This document shows positions 6,047-7,827 of a DNA stretch of 7,827 nucleotides, in pieces. This stretch comes from Gammaproteobacteria bacterium. GTDB taxonomy: Bacteria; Pseudomonadota; Gammaproteobacteria; Arenicellales; JAOTYS01. The translations under genes were made by a program, and so were the position numbers. Within the stretch, counting starts at the first letter, position 1. The number at the start of each line of letters is the position of its first letter. The notes beneath the pieces are model-generated. The model was given only the letters and a program-made list of their open reading frames with translations, did no database searches and was not told where the DNA came from. Location: assembly GCA_029861795.1 (NCBI GenBank), contig JAOTYS010000219.1:1-7827 (forward strand), read 5' to 3'.

Positions 6047-6066
6047 CCATACATCGGGATGTATGG
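6047..6066. repeat. Perfect inverted repeat in the EPS operon leader
   Basis: CCATACAT (6047-6054) and ATGTATGG (6059-6066) form an 8-bp perfect stem with a 4-nt CGGG loop. No T run follows on either strand, so it is not an intrinsic terminator. It could be an RNA hairpin or a dimeric-repressor operator. Confidence 0.75.
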
Positions 6067-6161
6067 GTATTGTCGGTTGAATGAAGTGGGGTGAATTAAA
6101 TCGCGACCGCAGCGCGCATCATGCTGCCTAACGCTACTTACAAAAAGGCTGGATTCGAAAT

Positions 6162-6881
6162 ATGGGTGTTTCATTCATTAATGTTGGTGGGGTGTTGTTC
6201 AATCTGGCGGTGATCGCCGGGGTGCTGTTGCTCCTGGTGGTCGTGGTCGGCGGGGCTTTATTGCTGTTGAGTCTGCTGCGGCACCAATACGGGAATCGCG
6301 AGCACAATCGCTCGGCGGTCAACCTGAAATCCATGGCACAGGCGGTGCCGTCCTACCGTTCGAAGCTACCCCAACTCACCAAGGAGCTCTCGCGTGCACG
6401 TCGGTTAGAACGGCCGATGACACTGCTCGCAATACGGCCGATGAGCGCTCTATTGGGAATCGCCTCGGAGGAAGAAACCAAAGACGGTCATGACACCCAG
6501 TCGTACCGCTTGGATCCAATAGATTTTTTATATTGCGGGTGTGCACTTCGTGATGCTTTAAGGGAAATCGATATTGCAGCTTATGATGGAGCCCACAATC
6601 AGTTTGTTGTCGCGTTGCCCGAGTCTACCAAGAAGCAAGCGGTGCTTGCTGTGAACAGGTTAAATGACATTATCGGTGATCGAATTGCCAGCCAGCTCTA
6701 CGTCGGAATAGCGGAGTTTCCGGAGGATGGTCTTACTATTGAAGATCTCATCAAGCGTGCGATGGAACCGACGAATCGTGAGCTAGGCGCACATGATCAG
6801 GCCGAAGACCGAGAACCAGCTACTCCTCTTTGGCAAAAGCACGCAACAATGATTCGAGAAAACGAAAGAGCGAGCAGCTGA
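6162..6881 (+). CDS. Membrane-anchored degenerate GGDEF-domain protein
   Basis: The 239-residue protein begins with a very hydrophobic segment (about 9-39; one long or two short helices), followed by a basic linker and a GGDEF-like fold (about 70-205). Landmarks are LTKELSRARRLERPMTLLAI, FLYCGCALRDALREIDIAAY, FVVALPEST and VGIAEFPEDG with IEDLIKRAM, which match the ends and core of diguanylate cyclases. The signature loop reads AHNQF (144-148) instead of GGDEF, with the acids replaced by Asn and Gln. The first metal-binding Asp of the family (D-x-D-x-F-K) is also absent. RxxD (R134-D137), the inhibitory-site motif that binds c-di-GMP, is kept. It is therefore probably not a cyclase but may sense c-di-GMP, as PelD does. 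Ribosome site is weak (AAGG, 13 nt upstream). It heads the EPS gene set. Confidence 0.8.
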   Translation: MGVSFINVGGVLFNLAVIAGVLLLLVVVVGGALLLLSLLRHQYGNREHNRSAVNLKSMAQAVPSYRSKLPQLTKELSRARRLERPMTLLAIRPMSALLGIASEEETKDGHDTQSYRLDPIDFLYCGCALRDALREIDIAAYDGAHNQFVVALPESTKKQAVLAVNRLNDIIGDRIASQLYVGIAEFPEDGLTIEDLIKRAMEPTNRELGAHDQAEDREPATPLWQKHATMIRENERASS

Positions 6882-6968
6882 CTTGAGCGCTGATCTCACG
6901 ACATTTACCGCGTACGAGAGGATCCATTGGTGCACAGGAGAATAGCTAGTGACTATGGGAGGCTTCCC

Positions 6969-7583
6969 ATGAGCATGTTATTCAGAATTAGTTATCCATA
7001 TGTTAAGCGAATGATAGATCTCGTCCTGGGTATACTGCTATTGATCCTGATGCTACCGGCGCTAGTAGTCTGCGCCATCATCATCAAGATTGATTCACCG
7101 GGCCCGGTATTCTTTGCACAAGAACGTACGGGCAAAGGTGGTAAGCGGTTCAAAATGTTTAAGTTTAGAACCATGGTTGCCGATGCCGAAGAGCTGAAGG
7201 GTCACTATCAGCATCTAAATACACAGAGCTATCCGGATTTTAAGATTGAGGATGATCCGCGAATCACTAAACTAGGGCGTATTCTGCGCCAGACCAGCCT
7301 TGATGAACTCCCTCAGATCTTCAACGTAATTCGCGGCGATATGAGTTTGGTGGGCCCGAGACCGACATCCTTTTCCAGTTCAACATACGATTTGTGGCAC
7401 ACAGCGAGGTTGGACACAACGCCGGGTATTACAGGTTTGTGGCAAGTTAATGGGCGAACCGACATCGATTTTGACGATAGAAGTCGTCTAGATATTGCGT
7501 ACATTCGTAATCAATCTCTCTGGTTGGATCTAACAATTCTGCTGCGTACTTTTACATCTGTCATCAGAAAAGAAGGTAGATGA
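6969..7583 (+). CDS. Polyprenyl-phosphate sugar-1-phosphate transferase (initiating EPS glycosyltransferase)
   Basis: This 204-residue bacterial sugar transferase (WbaP/PglC-type catalytic domain) should transfer a sugar-1-phosphate from a nucleotide sugar to undecaprenyl phosphate, the first committed step of repeat-unit synthesis at the inner membrane. Visible motifs are KRMIDLVLG with a membrane segment (16-39), SPGPVFFAQERTGKGGKRF (43-61) and MFKFRTM (63-69). Also present are the catalytic Asp-Glu in QTSLDELPQIFNVIRGDMSL (D112, E113), VGPRPT (128-133) and PGITGLWQVNGR (152-163). The length fits the minimal form, without the extra N-terminal helices of WbaP/WcaJ-type proteins. The ATG at 6969 has GGGAGG six nt upstream, so I preferred it to a TTG at 6927. 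It lies 87 nt after the GGDEF-like gene and 3 nt before the next ATG, consistent with one operon. The sugar is not predictable. Confidence 0.93.
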   Translation: MSMLFRISYPYVKRMIDLVLGILLLILMLPALVVCAIIIKIDSPGPVFFAQERTGKGGKRFKMFKFRTMVADAEELKGHYQHLNTQSYPDFKIEDDPRITKLGRILRQTSLDELPQIFNVIRGDMSLVGPRPTSFSSSTYDLWHTARLDTTPGITGLWQVNGRTDIDFDDRSRLDIAYIRNQSLWLDLTILLRTFTSVIRKEGR

Positions 7584-7586
7584 CGC

Positions 7587-7827
7587 ATGACCGACTATTT
7601 GGCCTTCGTATTTTGGGCACTCGCCGCATTGATCCTATACACCTACGTCGGATTTCCACTGACCTTGCTTTGTGTCGGCGCGGCGCGAAGACATGGTGTG
7701 CAAAAACGGCCTATCACACCGAACATAAGCCTCATAATAGCCGCCTACAATGAACAACAAAGCATCGCGCAAAAGCTGAATAATTCACTAGATCTAGATT
7801 ATCCCCACGATGCTTTGTTGTTCATTG
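7587..7827 (+). CDS. Membrane glycosyltransferase family 2, N-terminal part (cut by window edge)
   Basis: Eighty codons are visible. A membrane segment (about 5-30) is followed by ISLIIAAYNEQQSIAQKL (47-64) and NSLDLDYPHDAL, the start of a GT-A family 2 domain in membrane-attached EPS glycosyltransferases. The DxD and later catalytic motifs are beyond the window. The ATG at 7587 starts 3 nt after the sugar transferase stop, a tight operon spacing, with AAGG upstream. The final residues ALLFI are encoded by bases belonging to a perfect inverted repeat, where relatives usually have a more polar LEIIV. The last codons may therefore be artefactual. Confidence 0.85.
   Translation, partial: MTDYLAFVFWALAALILYTYVGFPLTLLCVGAARRHGVQKRPITPNISLIIAAYNEQQSIAQKLNNSLDLDYPHDALLFI
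7748..7827. repeat. Perfect 20-bp inverted repeat ending at the window edge
   Basis: Bases 7808-7827 are the exact reverse complement of 7748-7767, with 40 nt between. Both arms lie inside the coding region of the partial glycosyltransferase. The true arm length cannot be known because the right arm reaches the last base of the window. Confidence 0.9.

Larger units (their letters stand above)
5534..6161. other. Intergenic control region between divergent cpdA and EPS transcripts
   Basis: This stretch of about 630 nt has no gene above small-ORF size. It contains a 13-bp tandem duplication (5705-5730), a sigma70-like promoter (5811-5840), 9-bp direct repeats CACGCCCGT (5825-5833 and 5885-5893), two GGAGGGGGA words (5851-5859, 5870-5878), a perfect FNR box (5894-5907) with a matching -10 (5930-5935), and several inverted repeats in the presumed leader of the first EPS gene. 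No minus-strand promoter for cpdA could be assigned with confidence. Confidence 0.6.

Noticed and set aside
1..7827. CRISPR array
   Set aside because: No regularly spaced repeats of suitable length were seen; the only tandem repeats are the 13-bp and 33-bp ones described.

Overview
The window looks like an accessory region of a proteobacterial chromosome, probably gammaproteobacterial. The clues are an FNR-type operator, a CpdA-like cyclic-nucleotide phosphodiesterase and an exopolysaccharide (EPS) operon of proteobacterial type. No rRNA or complete tRNA gene was seen, so the taxonomy is an inference. The window splits into a decayed left half and an intact right half.

Left half (1-3600): two intact-looking genes on the minus strand sit among gene debris. 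They are a family 2 glycosyltransferase (222-1208) and a small two-helix membrane protein (1414-1692). The debris consists of an IS3-type integrase fragment that abuts the glycosyltransferase 3' end, the N-terminus of an SRAP-family gene (1260-1406), an orphan minus-strand terminator (1859-1892), a 60-bp piece of a second cpdA-like gene (2281-2340), an IS91-type Y2/HUH transposase remnant with a deletion, a frameshift and two nonsense codons (2342-2863), and an aspartyl/asparaginyl beta-hydroxylase domain read in one frame through a 33-bp tandem repeat into the tail of an SGNH hydrolase (2979-3584). It reads as a transposon-shaped graveyard next to a surface-polysaccharide locus.

Middle (3825-5533, minus strand): an intact cpdA-like phosphodiesterase precedes a fumarylacetoacetate-hydrolase-family gene. 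A 16-codon ORF with a strong Shine-Dalgarno lies just upstream of cpdA, which itself has a poor one.

Right half (5534-7827, plus strand): a long intergenic region carries a perfect FNR box (5894-5907). A TATTAT -10 element sits where a class II FNR promoter needs it, with the box centred at -41.5 from the predicted start. It is followed by a roughly 220-nt leader with several inverted repeats, then three co-directional genes: a membrane-anchored degenerate GGDEF protein, a polyprenyl-phosphate sugar-1-phosphate transferase, and the start of a membrane glycosyltransferase cut by the window edge. The GGDEF protein has lost its catalytic acids (AHNQF in place of GGDEF) but keeps an RxxD I-site motif, so it may be a c-di-GMP receptor rather than a cyclase. 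The overall picture, by inference, is an EPS operon controlled by oxygen through FNR and possibly by c-di-GMP through the first gene product. The last 20 bases of the window are the exact reverse complement of bases 7748-7767, which is either a real hairpin or an assembly artefact.
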